From: Pseudomonas sp. R4-35-07
GTDB taxonomy: Bacteria > Pseudomonadota > Gammaproteobacteria > Pseudomonadales > Pseudomonadaceae
Direction: 5' to 3'
Length of the DNA stretch: 64,000 nucleotides
NCBI RefSeq assembly: GCF_003852235.1
Contig: NZ_CP027732.1
Location: 4,278,001 to 4,342,000, forward strand
The position numbers were made by a program, and so were the translations under genes. The notes under the pieces were generated by a model. The model was not told the origin of the DNA, searched no databases, and saw only the letters and a list, made by a program, of their open reading frames with translations. Positions 43,852 to 52,811 of this stretch are shown here, in pieces (positions within the stretch are counted from its first letter, which is position 1; every line of letters starts with the position of its first letter).

Positions 43852-44493
43852 ATGGCAGGCAGTGACTGGCTCAATATGAAGGAGATAGATCAGTTGAAAT
43901 GGGCTACGAAGCACCTTCGTACCAAGGGAGAGACACACGAAGGCGCGCCCATCTCAGCCACCAATTTCGATGCCTGGCTAAGTCAAGAAAGGACAAAAGA
44001 CTCTGCGCTCTTACTGAGAATGAAGCTGGCCTGGACCCAGGCTCAGCGAAGAAAAGCGGACAAGAACGCAAAGAAAAAAGCCTGCAGTTTCGTGCTCTCA
44101 GAACAGGCGAAGCAAAAACTGAACAAGCTGGCGAAGCAGAACAAAAGCAGCATTACCAATTTTCTTGAGAGCCTACTCTCTGATGAGTACGAGCAGGCCA
44201 CCCAACAGAAAAAGGTTGCCAAGAATGCCGCCAAGAGGGCCGCAGACAAGGAGCAGCAACTAAAAAAGAAGCTAGGTTCCCTGTACTCAGCACTCCAGGA
44301 ATGCATCAAAGAACTCACTCAACGCACCGTCATGATGGGGGAAGCAAACCTATCAATCGACAGCCTCTCGGAGGAGCAAAGAAGCGTAAGCGCCGAGCTT
44401 TACACGGAAACATTAAAAAAGCTGACGGATAAAAGCCTGATGAGCCTCATCGATGAACAACTCTCTCGCAGCATGGAAAGAGCTCCGACCTAG
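43852..44493 (+). CDS. Basic coiled-coil protein of unknown function
   Basis: The ATG at 43852 has GGAG seven bases upstream; an ATG at 43840 is inside that site. 213 residues. Lys/Ala-rich (AQRRKADKNAKKKACSFVL, KKVAKNAAKRAADKEQQLKK), with a ribbon-helix-helix-like patch FVLSEQAKQKLNKLAKQNKS followed by a coiled coil (QQLKKKLGSLYSALQECIKE). Suggests a DNA-binding dimer. Divergent from the winged-helix gene, near the island's right end. Function unknown. Confidence 0.75.
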   Translation: MAGSDWLNMKEIDQLKWATKHLRTKGETHEGAPISATNFDAWLSQERTKDSALLLRMKLAWTQAQRRKADKNAKKKACSFVLSEQAKQKLNKLAKQNKSSITNFLESLLSDEYEQATQQKKVAKNAAKRAADKEQQLKKKLGSLYSALQECIKELTQRTVMMGEANLSIDSLSEEQRSVSAELYTETLKKLTDKSLMSLIDEQLSRSMERAPT

Positions 44494-44763
44494 CCGAGAC
44501 CCATTCAGTGATAGCTACGCCAATGCGCACCAGCACAACAAGTGCAGCGCTTTCAGTCATTGCGACGAGACACCATGGGAAAATCTAACGGGCAACGCAA
44601 TCTAGATTCACTCGACAGTGAACACTTTTCGCATGTTCATAGGGCTGAAATCATTAGAGATTAGCTCAACGAGCTGCACACAGACACCAGCGTTGATTGC
44701 TAATACGAGAAAGCGCCCCATCGAGAGTCACCTGGCGGCGAGGCTAACTTTCCAAAATCCGAA

Positions 44764-44787
44764 TGGGGGAACAGATGGGGGAACAAA
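44764..44787. promoter_or_regulatory. Tandem integrase arm-type site candidate, right
   Basis: TGGGGGAACAGA and TGGGGGAACAAA in tandem, matching the pair beside the integrase (8125-8148) with one difference. Lies 70 bp inside attR. Confidence 0.6.
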
Positions 44788-44800
44788 AACAGTTATGCAC

Positions 44801-44826
44801 AAAAAAGCCCCGCTAAACGGGGCCTT
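44801..44826 (-). terminator. Terminator of tRNA-Ser (island-supplied)
   Basis: GCCCCG-CTAAA-CGGGGC with an A-run on the left, hence T-run on the minus strand just after the tRNA 3' end. It differs in loop from the copy at 7956, so it came with the island. Confidence 0.85.
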
Positions 44827-44834
44827 CAGGTATA

Positions 44835-44852
44835 AATATGGCGGTGAAGGAG
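44835..44852. repeat. attR: 18-bp direct repeat within tRNA-Ser 3' end
   Basis: AATATGGCGGTGAAGGAG, identical to attL at 7987-8004. It completes the acceptor stem and CCA of the tRNA so the gene stays functional after integration. Confidence 0.9.
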
Positions 44853-44928
44853 AGATTCGAACTCTCGATACAATTTCTTGTATACACACTTTCCAGGCGT
44901 GCTCCTTAAGCCACTCGGACACTTCACC
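44839..44928 (-). tRNA. tRNA-Ser (anticodon GGA)
   Basis: On the minus strand it begins GGTGAAGTGTCCGAGTGG and ends TCTCCTTCACCGCCA with an encoded CCA. The anticodon loop reads CTGGAAA (GGA), a long variable arm follows (GTGTGTATACAAGAAATTGTA region) and the T arm has GTTCGAATC. The acceptor stem GGTGAAG pairs with CTTCACC. Ninety bases, as expected for a class II Ser tRNA. Its 3' end is the island's integration site. Confidence 0.97.
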
Positions 44929-45246
44929 GTATCTCGTCAAACCAGTTCAGTCTGTCGAGGCGCGCTAATGTAGTCGAAAGCCTTTCTGATGGCAAAGGTT
45001 TTTTTCAGAATTTTCATGCGGTTAGACGGGTATGCCGAACAGCATCTATGTATGGGGGTGATTGTGCCAATCTCGGGCATGGCTCGGGATGGTCTACGCT
45101 GGCTATGGTGCCCTGCCCCAGGCGCTCTGCTGTCGGGTGTGGAGCGAAAGCCTGACTGGGCAGTCAGTCACGGCGCTTTACCCGCGCGGGCGTGGTGGGT
45201 AACGTCTGCTGCATCTTCTATAACAAGTCCTACAAGGAACCGCGTC

Positions 45247-45939
45247 ATGAGTGAGTTGATTGCCTACCACCTCGAAGACGGTATCGCGACCCTGACCCTG
45301 AGCAACGGCAAGGTGAATGCCATTTCTCCCGCCGTGGTCAGTGCGTTCAATGCGGCGCTGGACCAGGCGGAGAAGGATCGGGCGGTGGTGGTGATTACAG
45401 GCACGCCGGGGATTCTGTCGGGAGGTTATGATTTGAAGGTGATGACGGCCGGCCCTAAAGAGGCCATCGGCCTGGTCACGTCGGGCTCGACGCTGGCGCG
45501 TCGGCTGTTGGCGCATCCGTTCCCGGTGATTGTGGCGTGCCCTGGGCATGCGGTGGCCAAGGGTGCGTTCCTGCTGCTGTCGGCGGATTACCGGATCGGT
45601 GTGGAAGGCCCGTTCAGCATTGGCCTGAATGAAGTGGCGATTGGCATGACCATGCACCACGCCGGTATCGAGCTGGCGCGGGATCGTCTGCGCAAGTCGG
45701 CGTTTCATCGGTCGGTGATCAATGCCGAGATGTTTGACCCGCAAGGCGCTCTGCAAGCGGGCTTCCTCGACAAGGTGGTAGCGCCGGAAGAATTGCACGC
45801 GGCGGCACTGGAAGCGGCGCGGCAGTTGAAGAAGATCAATATGAACGCGCACAAACACACTAAGTTGAAAGTGCGCAAGGCACTGCTGGATGCGTTGGAT
45901 GATGCAATCATCCAGGACCAAGGCCATAACCTGATTTAA
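45247..45939 (+). CDS. Crotonase/enoyl-CoA hydratase family protein
   Basis: ATG 45247 with AAGGA upstream; the open frame further left (from 44989) crosses promoter DNA. 230 residues. Crotonase features: LTLSNGKVNAISPAVVSAFN, the oxyanion loop GILSGGYDLKVM near 60-70 and AVAKGAFLLLSADYRIG near 105. A Glu in LNEVAIGM stands where hydratases carry a catalytic Glu. Acts on a CoA thioester, as hydratase or isomerase; substrate unknown. Single gene with its own terminator. Confidence 0.92.
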   Translation: MSELIAYHLEDGIATLTLSNGKVNAISPAVVSAFNAALDQAEKDRAVVVITGTPGILSGGYDLKVMTAGPKEAIGLVTSGSTLARRLLAHPFPVIVACPGHAVAKGAFLLLSADYRIGVEGPFSIGLNEVAIGMTMHHAGIELARDRLRKSAFHRSVINAEMFDPQGALQAGFLDKVVAPEELHAAALEAARQLKKINMNAHKHTKLKVRKALLDALDDAIIQDQGHNLI

Positions 45940-45961
45940 CGTCCCACACTTGCTGTACCGA

Positions 45962-45987
45962 AGCCCGACCTTGAGTCGGGCTTTTTC
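45962..45987 (+). terminator. Terminator after crotonase gene
   Basis: AGCCCGAC-CTTGA-GTCGGGCT followed by TTTTC. Confidence 0.92.
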
Positions 45988-46152
45988 TTACAATCCATAC
46001 CGAAATAACCCGGGCCGCTCTAGACAAGTGTTATCGGCGCACGTTGAAACATGCGCTTAAACATCGCCTATCTCCTACCTCTGCTGGGGCAATTGCCGAA
46101 TACAGTGCACATCCGTACACTGCGCCACCTTTTGTCCCGGTGAGCCGCGTCG

Positions 46153-46875
46153 ATGCTTTTTCTGTTACGTATGTTGTTGATGGGCCTGCACTTTATAGTC
46201 GCCGGTGTACTGGGCGTGCTATTGGGGATCTGCCGGCCGTTCAATCCGGACAATAGCCGTCTGTGCGCACGCCTTTACGCGCTGCCAGCGATGTGGATCC
46301 TGCGCCTGAACGTGATAGCCGATGTCGACTCCCTGCGTAACAAGCCCGGCACTTGCGTGGTGATCGCCAACCACCAGTCCAACTATGATCTGTTTGTGCT
46401 CGGCACCGTGGTGCCCCACCGCACGGTATGCATCGCCAAAAAGAGCCTGAAATGGGTGCCGTTGTTCGGCCAGTTGTTCTGGCTGGCCGGCAATGTGTTG
46501 ATCGACCGCGGCAATGCGCACAAGGCGCGCCGGGCCATGCTCACCGTTACTCGCACCTTGCAACACGAAGACACGTCTATCTGGGTGTTTCCAGAAGGCA
46601 CGCGCAACCTGGGCAAAGGTTTGTTGCCGTTCAAAAAAGGCGCGTTCCACATGGCGATCGCGGCCGGTGTGCCGATCGTGCAGGTGTGTGTCAGTAACTA
46701 CGTTACGCATATGCGCCTTAACCGCTGGAACGGTGGGGATGTGCTCATACGCTCGTTGGCGCCGATTCCTACTACCGGAATGACCGCGGATGACGTTCCG
46801 GCGTTGATGCAAGCGTGTCAGGCGCAGATGGATGCGTGCATTGCGCAGATGGATCGTGAGCTGCAAAGCGCTTGA
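46153..46875 (+). CDS. 1-acyl-sn-glycerol-3-phosphate acyltransferase (PlsC-like)
   Basis: 240 residues. Two N-terminal hydrophobic segments (MLFLLRMLLMGLHFIVAGVL, then ALPAMWILRLNVIA), the HX4D catalytic motif NHQSNYD near 76, and the substrate motif FPEGTRN near 148. These enzymes add the second acyl chain to lysophosphatidic acid at the inner membrane. Followed by a CorA-like gene on the same strand but 150 bp away, so it may be separately transcribed. Confidence 0.92.
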   Translation: MLFLLRMLLMGLHFIVAGVLGVLLGICRPFNPDNSRLCARLYALPAMWILRLNVIADVDSLRNKPGTCVVIANHQSNYDLFVLGTVVPHRTVCIAKKSLKWVPLFGQLFWLAGNVLIDRGNAHKARRAMLTVTRTLQHEDTSIWVFPEGTRNLGKGLLPFKKGAFHMAIAAGVPIVQVCVSNYVTHMRLNRWNGGDVLIRSLAPIPTTGMTADDVPALMQACQAQMDACIAQMDRELQSA

Positions 46876-47025
46876 ACGCCTGCGGCGTGGTCTGAGGAGC
46901 GCGCAGGGCGACGCGGGGCGTCACGGGGGCATTCCCACGCAGAGCGTGGGAACGATCACTCTACGGAACGCCATTCAGGCTAAGCTGCCCAACATTTGTC
47001 CTCTTGATAAGAAGTGATCAGCACT

Positions 47026-47997
47026 ATGGGTAGAGTCGTTGCGGCCGCCGTCTACAGCGCCGGAAAGAAAGTCACTGATATTACCCTCGACGAAGGCGCG
47101 GCCTGGGCCGCCAAACCCGGCCACTTTGTGTGGATCGGCCTGGAAGAGCCCAGTGCTCAGGAGCTGAACAACCTGCAACGCCAGTTCAACCTGCACGAAC
47201 TGGCCATCGAAGACGCCATGGAAAAGCACAGTCGCCCGAAGCTGGAAACCTTCGGCGACGCGCTGTTTATCGTCACCTATTCACCGGTGCGCGAGAACGG
47301 CAAGCTGGAGTTTATCGAAACCCATATCTTCGCCGGCAATGGCTACATCATCACCGCCCGTAATGGACACTCAGCGTCCTACGGTTTTGTACGCCAGCGC
47401 TGTGAGGCGCGTCCGTTGTTGCTGGAGCATGGCGAAGATTTCGTACTCTATGCCTTGCTGGATTTCGTCACCGAAAACTACCAGCCAGTCAGCGAGGCGA
47501 TCCACGCCGAGATCGATGAACTGGAGCGCAACGTGCTGTGCAGCTCCCTGAGCGAGCGCGACATCCAGAACCTTCACGGCCTGCGCCGCGACGTGCTGCG
47601 GCTCAAGCGCTATGTGGCGCCGATGGTGGAGATCAGCCAGGAACTGCAGAAGCTGAGCTTCCCGTTTATCGACAAGAACATGCGCCCATACTTCCGTGAT
47701 GTGCAGATCCACGTCACGCGGCAGATGGAAGACCTGACGACCCTGCGCGATATCGCTAGCCAGACCATTGAGATCGGCGTGTTACTGGAGGCCTCGCGCC
47801 AGAGCGTGGTGCAGCGCAAGTTCGCCGCTTGGGCGGCGATCCTCGCGTTCCCCACAGCGGTCGCGGGGATTTATGGGATGAATTTCCAGAACATGCCCGA
47901 GCTGCAATGGCACTACGGTTATTTTGCAGTGCTCGGGTTGATTGCGGTGGGATGCGTCAGCCTGTGGGCAAGCTTCAAGCGTTCGGGCTGGCTTTAG
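47026..47997 (+). CDS. CorA-like Mg2+/Co2+ transporter
   Basis: ATG 47026 (MGRVVAAAVYS) chosen; a GTG four codons upstream is also in frame. 323 residues. Large N-terminal cytosolic domain, then two C-terminal membrane helices with the selectivity signature YGMNFQNMPEL between them (after AAWAAILAFPTAVAGI). Should form a pentameric channel for divalent cations. The stop overlaps the end of the convergent amidotransferase gene by 23 bp. Confidence 0.94.
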   Translation: MGRVVAAAVYSAGKKVTDITLDEGAAWAAKPGHFVWIGLEEPSAQELNNLQRQFNLHELAIEDAMEKHSRPKLETFGDALFIVTYSPVRENGKLEFIETHIFAGNGYIITARNGHSASYGFVRQRCEARPLLLEHGEDFVLYALLDFVTENYQPVSEAIHAEIDELERNVLCSSLSERDIQNLHGLRRDVLRLKRYVAPMVEISQELQKLSFPFIDKNMRPYFRDVQIHVTRQMEDLTTLRDIASQTIEIGVLLEASRQSVVQRKFAAWAAILAFPTAVAGIYGMNFQNMPELQWHYGYFAVLGLIAVGCVSLWASFKRSGWL

Positions 47998-48706
47998 GTG
48001 TGTGCGCCACAAAGCGCATCATCCATTCCGCCACGGTCGCGCCGTGGTGGTCACGCTCCAGGCTGGCCACGCCGTTGGTATAGACCTTTTCGCCCAGGGT
48101 TGTCTGAAGAATCTCAAGCAGTTCGCGGGAATAGTCGTGAACAAATTCCGGGTGGCCCTGGAAGCACAACACCTGGTCACCAATGTGATATGCCGCGATG
48201 GGGCAAAACTCGCTCGAGGCAATGACCGTGGCATTTTCCGGCAGAGTCGTGACCTGGTCCTGGTGGCTGATCAATAGCGTCAGTTCCGGCACTTGCGGGC
48301 TCATCCAGGGTGCCTTGGCATCGAGGGTGTAGTCGTGAATGCCCATGCCCCAGCCTTGGCTGGCGCGTTCGGTCTTGCCGCCGAGCAGCAACGCAAGCAG
48401 TTGGTGGCCGAAGCAGATACCCAATAACTTGTCGCCGCGCTCGTAGCGCTGGAGCACGTAGGTCTTGAGGGTCTGGATCCACGGGTCGGTGCCGAACGAG
48501 TCGGCCTTACTGCCGGTGATCAGGTACGCGTCAAAGGCTTCGTCATCCGGCGGGTATTCACCCTGCACCACGTTGTAAACCACAAACTCGGCGGCGATCG
48601 GCTGCTTGGCAAACAGGCGCTTGAACATCTGCCCGTAACCTTGGTACTGATCGATCAGGCCTGGACGCAGGATATCGGTTTCCAGGATGCAGACGCGTAG
48701 CGACAT
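47975..48706 (-). CDS. Class I glutamine amidotransferase-like protein
   Basis: 243 residues. Nucleophile elbow LLGICFGHQLLALLLGG near residue 95 with catalytic Cys, and the His/Glu region CFQGHPEFVHDY near 190: a complete GATase1 triad. N-terminus LETDILRPGLIDQYQGYGQM resembles stand-alone amidotransferases related to the GMP-synthase type. Partner synthetase not encoded next to it. Hydrolyses Gln to supply ammonia; acceptor unknown. Convergent with corA. Confidence 0.9.
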   Translation of the reverse strand: MSLRVCILETDILRPGLIDQYQGYGQMFKRLFAKQPIAAEFVVYNVVQGEYPPDDEAFDAYLITGSKADSFGTDPWIQTLKTYVLQRYERGDKLLGICFGHQLLALLLGGKTERASQGWGMGIHDYTLDAKAPWMSPQVPELTLLISHQDQVTTLPENATVIASSEFCPIAAYHIGDQVLCFQGHPEFVHDYSRELLEILQTTLGEKVYTNGVASLERDHHGATVAEWMMRFVAHTPKASPNA

Positions 48707-48794
48707 AAAAAATACCTGACACGGCGATGGGAATATTGAACACCCCAGAGCGTGCCTTGAAACACCTGTTCAAAGCAAGCCCTCCACCGCCTGA

Positions 48795-50942
48795 TCAGCG
48801 GAACGTTTCACCCTGTGCGGCCTTCTCCAGAAGCAGCGCTGGCGGCGCAAACCGTTCGCCATACGTGTCGGCCAGATAGCGCGCCCGGGCAATGAAGTCG
48901 TTCAGGCCGTACTGGTTGATGAACTGCAACGCGCCGCCACTCCAGGCGGCAAAGCCAATGCCGAAGATCGAACCGATATTGGCGTCGGCCGTGGACATCA
49001 ACACGCCCTCCTCCACGCAACGCACGGTTTCGATGGCTTGGATAAACAGCAAGCGGTCGCGCACGTCCTGGGGCGAAATCTGTTTACCGGGCTGTTCGAA
49101 CCGCGCCTTGAGTTCTGGCCACAGGTGCTTCCGGGCGCCTGCTGGATAGTCATAAAAACCGCCACCGGCGGCCTTGCCCGTGCGCTTGTATTCGTTGACC
49201 AGCAGGTCGATCACCGCCGTCGCCGGGTGGGCCTTCGGCACCTCGCCTTGGGCTTGCAGGTCCTTGGCGGTTTGTTGGCGGATATGGCTCATGAGGCTCA
49301 GGGATACTTCATCCGATACCGCCAGTGGCCCGACCGGCATACCGGCCTTGCGCGCTTCGGTCTCGATCATCGGCGCGGCCACACCTTCGCCGAGCATGGC
49401 GATGCCTTCGTTGGTGAATGTGGCGAACACCCGCGAGGTGAAGAAGCCACGGCTGTCGTTGACCACAATCGGGGTTTTCTTGATTTGCAGTACGAAATCA
49501 AAACCCCGCGCCAGGGTTTCGTCGCTGGTGTGAGCGCCCTTGATGATCTCCACCAGGGGCATCTTGTCCACAGGGCTGAAGAAATGCAGGCCGATGAATT
49601 TGCCTGGGTCCGGCACCGCAGTCGCCAAACCGCTGATGGGCAAGGTCGAGGTATTGGAAGCGATCACCGCGTCGGCCCCGACCACGCGTTGCGCGGCGGA
49701 CGCTACCCTGGCCTTGAGTTCGCGGTCTTCGAACACCGCTTCGATCACCAGGTCACAGCCGGCCAAGTCGGCGTCATCCTGTGTAGGGCAAATCCGCGCC
49801 AAGGTGGCTTCGCGCTGCTCGGCGGTCAATTGCTCACGGCTGACGTTCTTGTCGAGCAACGCGGCCGAATGGGCCTTGCCCTTTTCGGCCGCCGCGAGGG
49901 TGACGTCCTTGAGCACCACGTCGATCCCTGCACAGGCGCTGGCATACGCAATGCCCGCCCCCATCATGCCGGCGCCGAGTACACCGAGCTTGCGCGTCAC
50001 AAAAGGCGCAAAGCCCTGTGGTCGCGAACGGCCGGCGTTGATTTCATTGAGCTGAAACCAGAACGTGCCGATCATGTTTTTCGCCACCTGCCCGGTCACC
50101 AGCTCGGTGAAATAGCGGGTTTCGATCAAGTGCGCAGTGTCGAAATCCACTTGGGCGCCTTCCACGGCAGCGCAGAGGATTTTCTCCGGCGCCGGGAAAC
50201 AGCCCTGGGTCTTGCTGCGCAGAATCGACGGTGCGATGGCGAGCATCTGCGCAACTTTCGGGTTCGACGGCGTGCCCCCAGGAATCTGATAGCCCTTGTT
50301 GTCCCACGGCTGCCGGGCCTCGGGATGGGCGAGAATCCAGGCGCGGGATTTGGCCAGCAGCTCATCGCGGTCTGCCGCCATTTCATCGATCAGACCCGCC
50401 TGCAATGCCTGCGCCGGCCGCACTTTCTTGCCTTCCAGCAGATACGGCAGGGCTTTTTCCAGGCCCAGCAGGCGCACCATGCGCACCACCCCGCCGCCGC
50501 CCGGCAACAGGCCCAGGGTGACTTCAGGCAAGCCGAGCTGCACAGAGTTGTCGTCCAGCGCGATCCGGTGATGGCAGGCCAGGCAAATCTCCCAGCCACC
50601 GCCAAGGGCCGCACCGTTGATCGCGGCCACCACCGGTTTGCCAAGAGTTTCCAGGCTGCGCAGTTGCGCCTTGAGCACGCCGACGTCGTCATAGAAGTGC
50701 TTGGCGTGGGCGGTGTCGACCTGGATCAGCTCATTGAGGTCACCACCGGCAAAAAACGTCTTCTTGGCCGAGGTAATGATCACCCCGGCCAGGTCGGCCT
50801 TTTCCGCCTCCAGGCGTGCAACGGTGGCCGCCATGGCCGCACGGTACGCGGCGTTCATGGTGTTGGCGCTTTGGCCGGGCATGTCGAGGGTCAACACCAC
50901 GATCTGGTCCTGGCCTTTTTCGTAACGAATGGCGTCGGTCAT
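48795..50942 (-). CDS. FadB/FadJ-like bifunctional enoyl-CoA hydratase/3-hydroxyacyl-CoA dehydrogenase
   Basis: ATG 50942 (MTDAIRYEKGQDQ) follows the thiolase stop by 17 bp; a longer frame overlaps that gene. 715 residues. N-terminal crotonase domain (AINGAALGGGWEICLACHHR, GLPEVTLGLLPGGGG) and, from about residue 310, an NAD-binding domain (KLGVLGAGMMGAGIAYASAC), with DLVIEAVFEDRELK and VIASNTSTLPIS; then the C-terminal HAD domains. Carries out the middle two steps of beta-oxidation with the upstream thiolase. A large open frame on the opposite strand is only its shadow. Confidence 0.95.
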   Translation of the reverse strand: MTDAIRYEKGQDQIVVLTLDMPGQSANTMNAAYRAAMAATVARLEAEKADLAGVIITSAKKTFFAGGDLNELIQVDTAHAKHFYDDVGVLKAQLRSLETLGKPVVAAINGAALGGGWEICLACHHRIALDDNSVQLGLPEVTLGLLPGGGGVVRMVRLLGLEKALPYLLEGKKVRPAQALQAGLIDEMAADRDELLAKSRAWILAHPEARQPWDNKGYQIPGGTPSNPKVAQMLAIAPSILRSKTQGCFPAPEKILCAAVEGAQVDFDTAHLIETRYFTELVTGQVAKNMIGTFWFQLNEINAGRSRPQGFAPFVTRKLGVLGAGMMGAGIAYASACAGIDVVLKDVTLAAAEKGKAHSAALLDKNVSREQLTAEQREATLARICPTQDDADLAGCDLVIEAVFEDRELKARVASAAQRVVGADAVIASNTSTLPISGLATAVPDPGKFIGLHFFSPVDKMPLVEIIKGAHTSDETLARGFDFVLQIKKTPIVVNDSRGFFTSRVFATFTNEGIAMLGEGVAAPMIETEARKAGMPVGPLAVSDEVSLSLMSHIRQQTAKDLQAQGEVPKAHPATAVIDLLVNEYKRTGKAAGGGFYDYPAGARKHLWPELKARFEQPGKQISPQDVRDRLLFIQAIETVRCVEEGVLMSTADANIGSIFGIGFAAWSGGALQFINQYGLNDFIARARYLADTYGERFAPPALLLEKAAQGETFR

Positions 50943-50959
50943 GACAGTTTCCCTAAGGC

Positions 50960-52165
50960 TCAGAGGCGTTCGATGATAGTGGCGATGCCCATGCCACCGC
51001 CGACACATAGGGTGGCCAGGCCGTAGCGCTGCTGACGCACTTCCAGCTCATCGAGCAAGGTGCCGAGGATCGCGCAGCCGGTGGCGCCCAGCGGGTGGCC
51101 CAGAGCGATGGAGCCGCCATTGACATTGACTCGGGCGGCGTCGATGCCCATGTCCTTGATGAATTTGAGCACGACCGAAGCGAACGCCTCATTGACCTCG
51201 AACAGGTCGATGTCCTCGACGCGCAGGCCGGCCTTGGCCAACGCCTTGCGCGTGGCCGGAGCAGGACCGGTGAGCATGATGGTGGGATCGGTGCTGGTCA
51301 CCGCCGTGGCAACAACCCGCGCGCGCGGCTGCAAGCCGAGCTCGCGCCCTTTGGCCTCGGAGCCAATCAACATCAAGGCAGCGCCGTCGACAATCCCGGA
51401 GCTGTTGCCGGGCGTGTGCACATGCTGGATGCGTTCCACTTGGCTGTAGACCCGCAACGCGGTGGCGTCGAAGCCCATCTGGCCGATCATTTCGAAACTC
51501 GGCTTGAGCTTGCCGAGGCCTTCGAGGGTGGAGTCGCCACGAATAAATTCGTCATGGTCCAGCAACACAATGCCGTTCTGGTCCTGCACCGCGATCAGCG
51601 ACTTGTTGAAGGATCCGTCTGCTCGTGCCCTGGCGGCTTTCTGCTGGGACTGTAGGGCAAAGGTGTCCACGTCCTGGCGGGTGAAGCCTTCCAGGGTAGC
51701 GATCAGGTCGGCCCCAATGCCCTGAGGCGTGAAGTGGCTGTGCAGGTTGGTTTGCGGGTCGAGAACCCAGGCGCCCCCGTCGCTGCCCATTGGCACGCGG
51801 GACATGGACTCGACGCCGCCGACCACCACCAGGTCTTCAAAGCCGGAACGCACTTTCATCGCCCCGAGGTTGACGGCCTCCAGGCCCGAGGCGCAGAAGC
51901 GGTTGACCTGCACGCCGGCAACGCTGATATCCCAGTCCGCTACCAGCGCGGCGGTCTTGGCGATATCGGCGCCCTGGTCGCCCACCGGAGTGACGCACCC
52001 AAGCACGATGTCATCCACCTGGCGGGTGTCGAGGTCGCTGCGTTGCGCCAGCGCCCTGAGCAAACCGGCGACCAGGTTGACCGGCTTGACGCTGTACAGG
52101 GCACCGTCAACCTTGCCTTTGCCTCGGGGCGTGCGTATCGCATCAAAGATCAAAGCTTGGGTCAT
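50960..52165 (-). CDS. Acetyl-CoA C-acyltransferase (thiolase)
   Basis: 401 residues. Nucleophile region [15 protein letters not shown] (Cys near 89), [14 protein letters not shown] near 345 with the catalytic His, and [10 protein letters not shown] near the C-terminus with the second Cys. Cleaves 3-ketoacyl-CoA into acetyl-CoA and a shortened acyl-CoA, or condenses acetyl-CoA. First gene of the operon with the FadB-like gene, a beta-oxidation unit. About 390 bp upstream of it show no other gene. Confidence 0.95.
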   Translation of the reverse strand: MTQALIFDAIRTPRGKGKVDGALYSVKPVNLVAGLLRALAQRSDLDTRQVDDIVLGCVTPVGDQGADIAKTAALVADWDISVAGVQVNRFCASGLEAVNLGAMKVRSGFEDLVVVGGVESMSRVPMGSDGGAWVLDPQTNLHSHFTPQGIGADLIATLEGFTRQDVDTFALQSQQKAARARADGSFNKSLIAVQDQNGIVLLDHDEFIRGDSTLEGLGKLKPSFEMIGQMGFDATALRVYSQVERIQHVHTPGNSSGIVDGAALMLIGSEAKGRELGLQPRARVVATAVTSTDPTIMLTGPAPATRKALAKAGLRVEDIDLFEVNEAFASVVLKFIKDMGIDAARVNVNGGSIALGHPLGATGCAILGTLLDELEVRQQRYGLATLCVGGGMGIATIIERL

Positions 52166-52554
52166 GATGGCCTCGAACCACAGTGGGTGTAGGCCCCTAC
52201 CTTAAGCCCGATTGACACGGTTTCAATGACGGATGCGCTCATTGCTTTTGACCCCCTCGCTCGGACGAACGGTAGGCAGCTACGGGAAACTCCGGGTTAA
52301 TCGTTTTAGCTGTCTAGCCTCGGGGTTGGCGCCAAGATGGCACTACGCCTCATGCCGTTTTAAGCGGATAAAGTGCTTAGCTGATATGAAATGGATCTAT
52401 GCGCCGAAGAACGACGGCTCTAAGGTTGAATCTGTAAGAAGCTGCTGCCGGGTTTTGCTGGAGCGGTTGTAAGAAAAGTTTCACGCCAGGTCGCGATACT
52501 GGATTAACCGGTACGCATTTGACGTTCAGGAATAACAACAAAAGGCAGTCAGCC
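52166..52554. other. Promoter region without gene
   Basis: Contains no supported reading frame. It must hold the promoter of the thiolase operon (minus strand) and of the small peptide gene at 52555 (plus strand). No palindrome or known operator stands out. Confidence 0.4.
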
Positions 52555-52650
52555 ATGTTCAAACATTCGAAAGTACGTCAGGCGGGACTTATTCTGTTCG
52601 CCACCACACTGATTCTGATCTTGCCCAATTTAACCAAGGTTATCGGGTGA
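52555..52650 (+). CDS. 31-residue single-pass membrane peptide
   Basis: ATG 52555 to TGA 52648-52650, with AAAGG about ten bases upstream. Sequence begins MFKHSKVRQAGLILFATTLI and ends LPNLTKVIG: a basic N-terminus followed by one hydrophobic helix. Positive-inside topology suggests a small inner-membrane peptide. It would be missed by a length cut-off. No family known to me. Confidence 0.55.
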   Translation: MFKHSKVRQAGLILFATTLILILPNLTKVIG

Positions 52651-52811
52651 CGACTCGACCTAATTATTCCGTGCGCACACAGTATCGGGATTACAGCGTT
52701 TGGCAGCACCTGCCGGGGCATTGCGTATAGCCGTCCTGTTGCAGGGGCTGTCTTTTTGCGCGCAGATTTGCGCTATCGTAATTCTCCCGTCACCTCGAAA
52801 CGGCCTGCCCC

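Larger units (their letters stand above)
7987..44852. mobile_element. ~37 kb genomic island in tRNA-Ser(GGA)
   Basis: Bounded by the attL and attR repeats, with a tyrosine integrase just inside the left end and a tRNA gene completed at the right end. The right part has AlpA and a YfjJ/Gp2-like replication protein, which is the core of P4-like or satellite-type integrative elements. No structural phage genes or conjugation genes were seen, so it would need a helper to move between cells. The middle is a mosaic of defence-type and metabolic genes with differing GC content. Confidence 0.9.

Noticed and set aside
8168..44493. Prophage
   Set aside because: Integrase, AlpA and a replication protein are present, but no capsid, portal, terminase, tail or lysis genes were seen.
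49038..51026. 662-codon frame on the plus strand
   Set aside because: Antisense to the FadB-like gene, low-complexity His/Gly/Arg-rich product typical of a GC-rich shadow frame.
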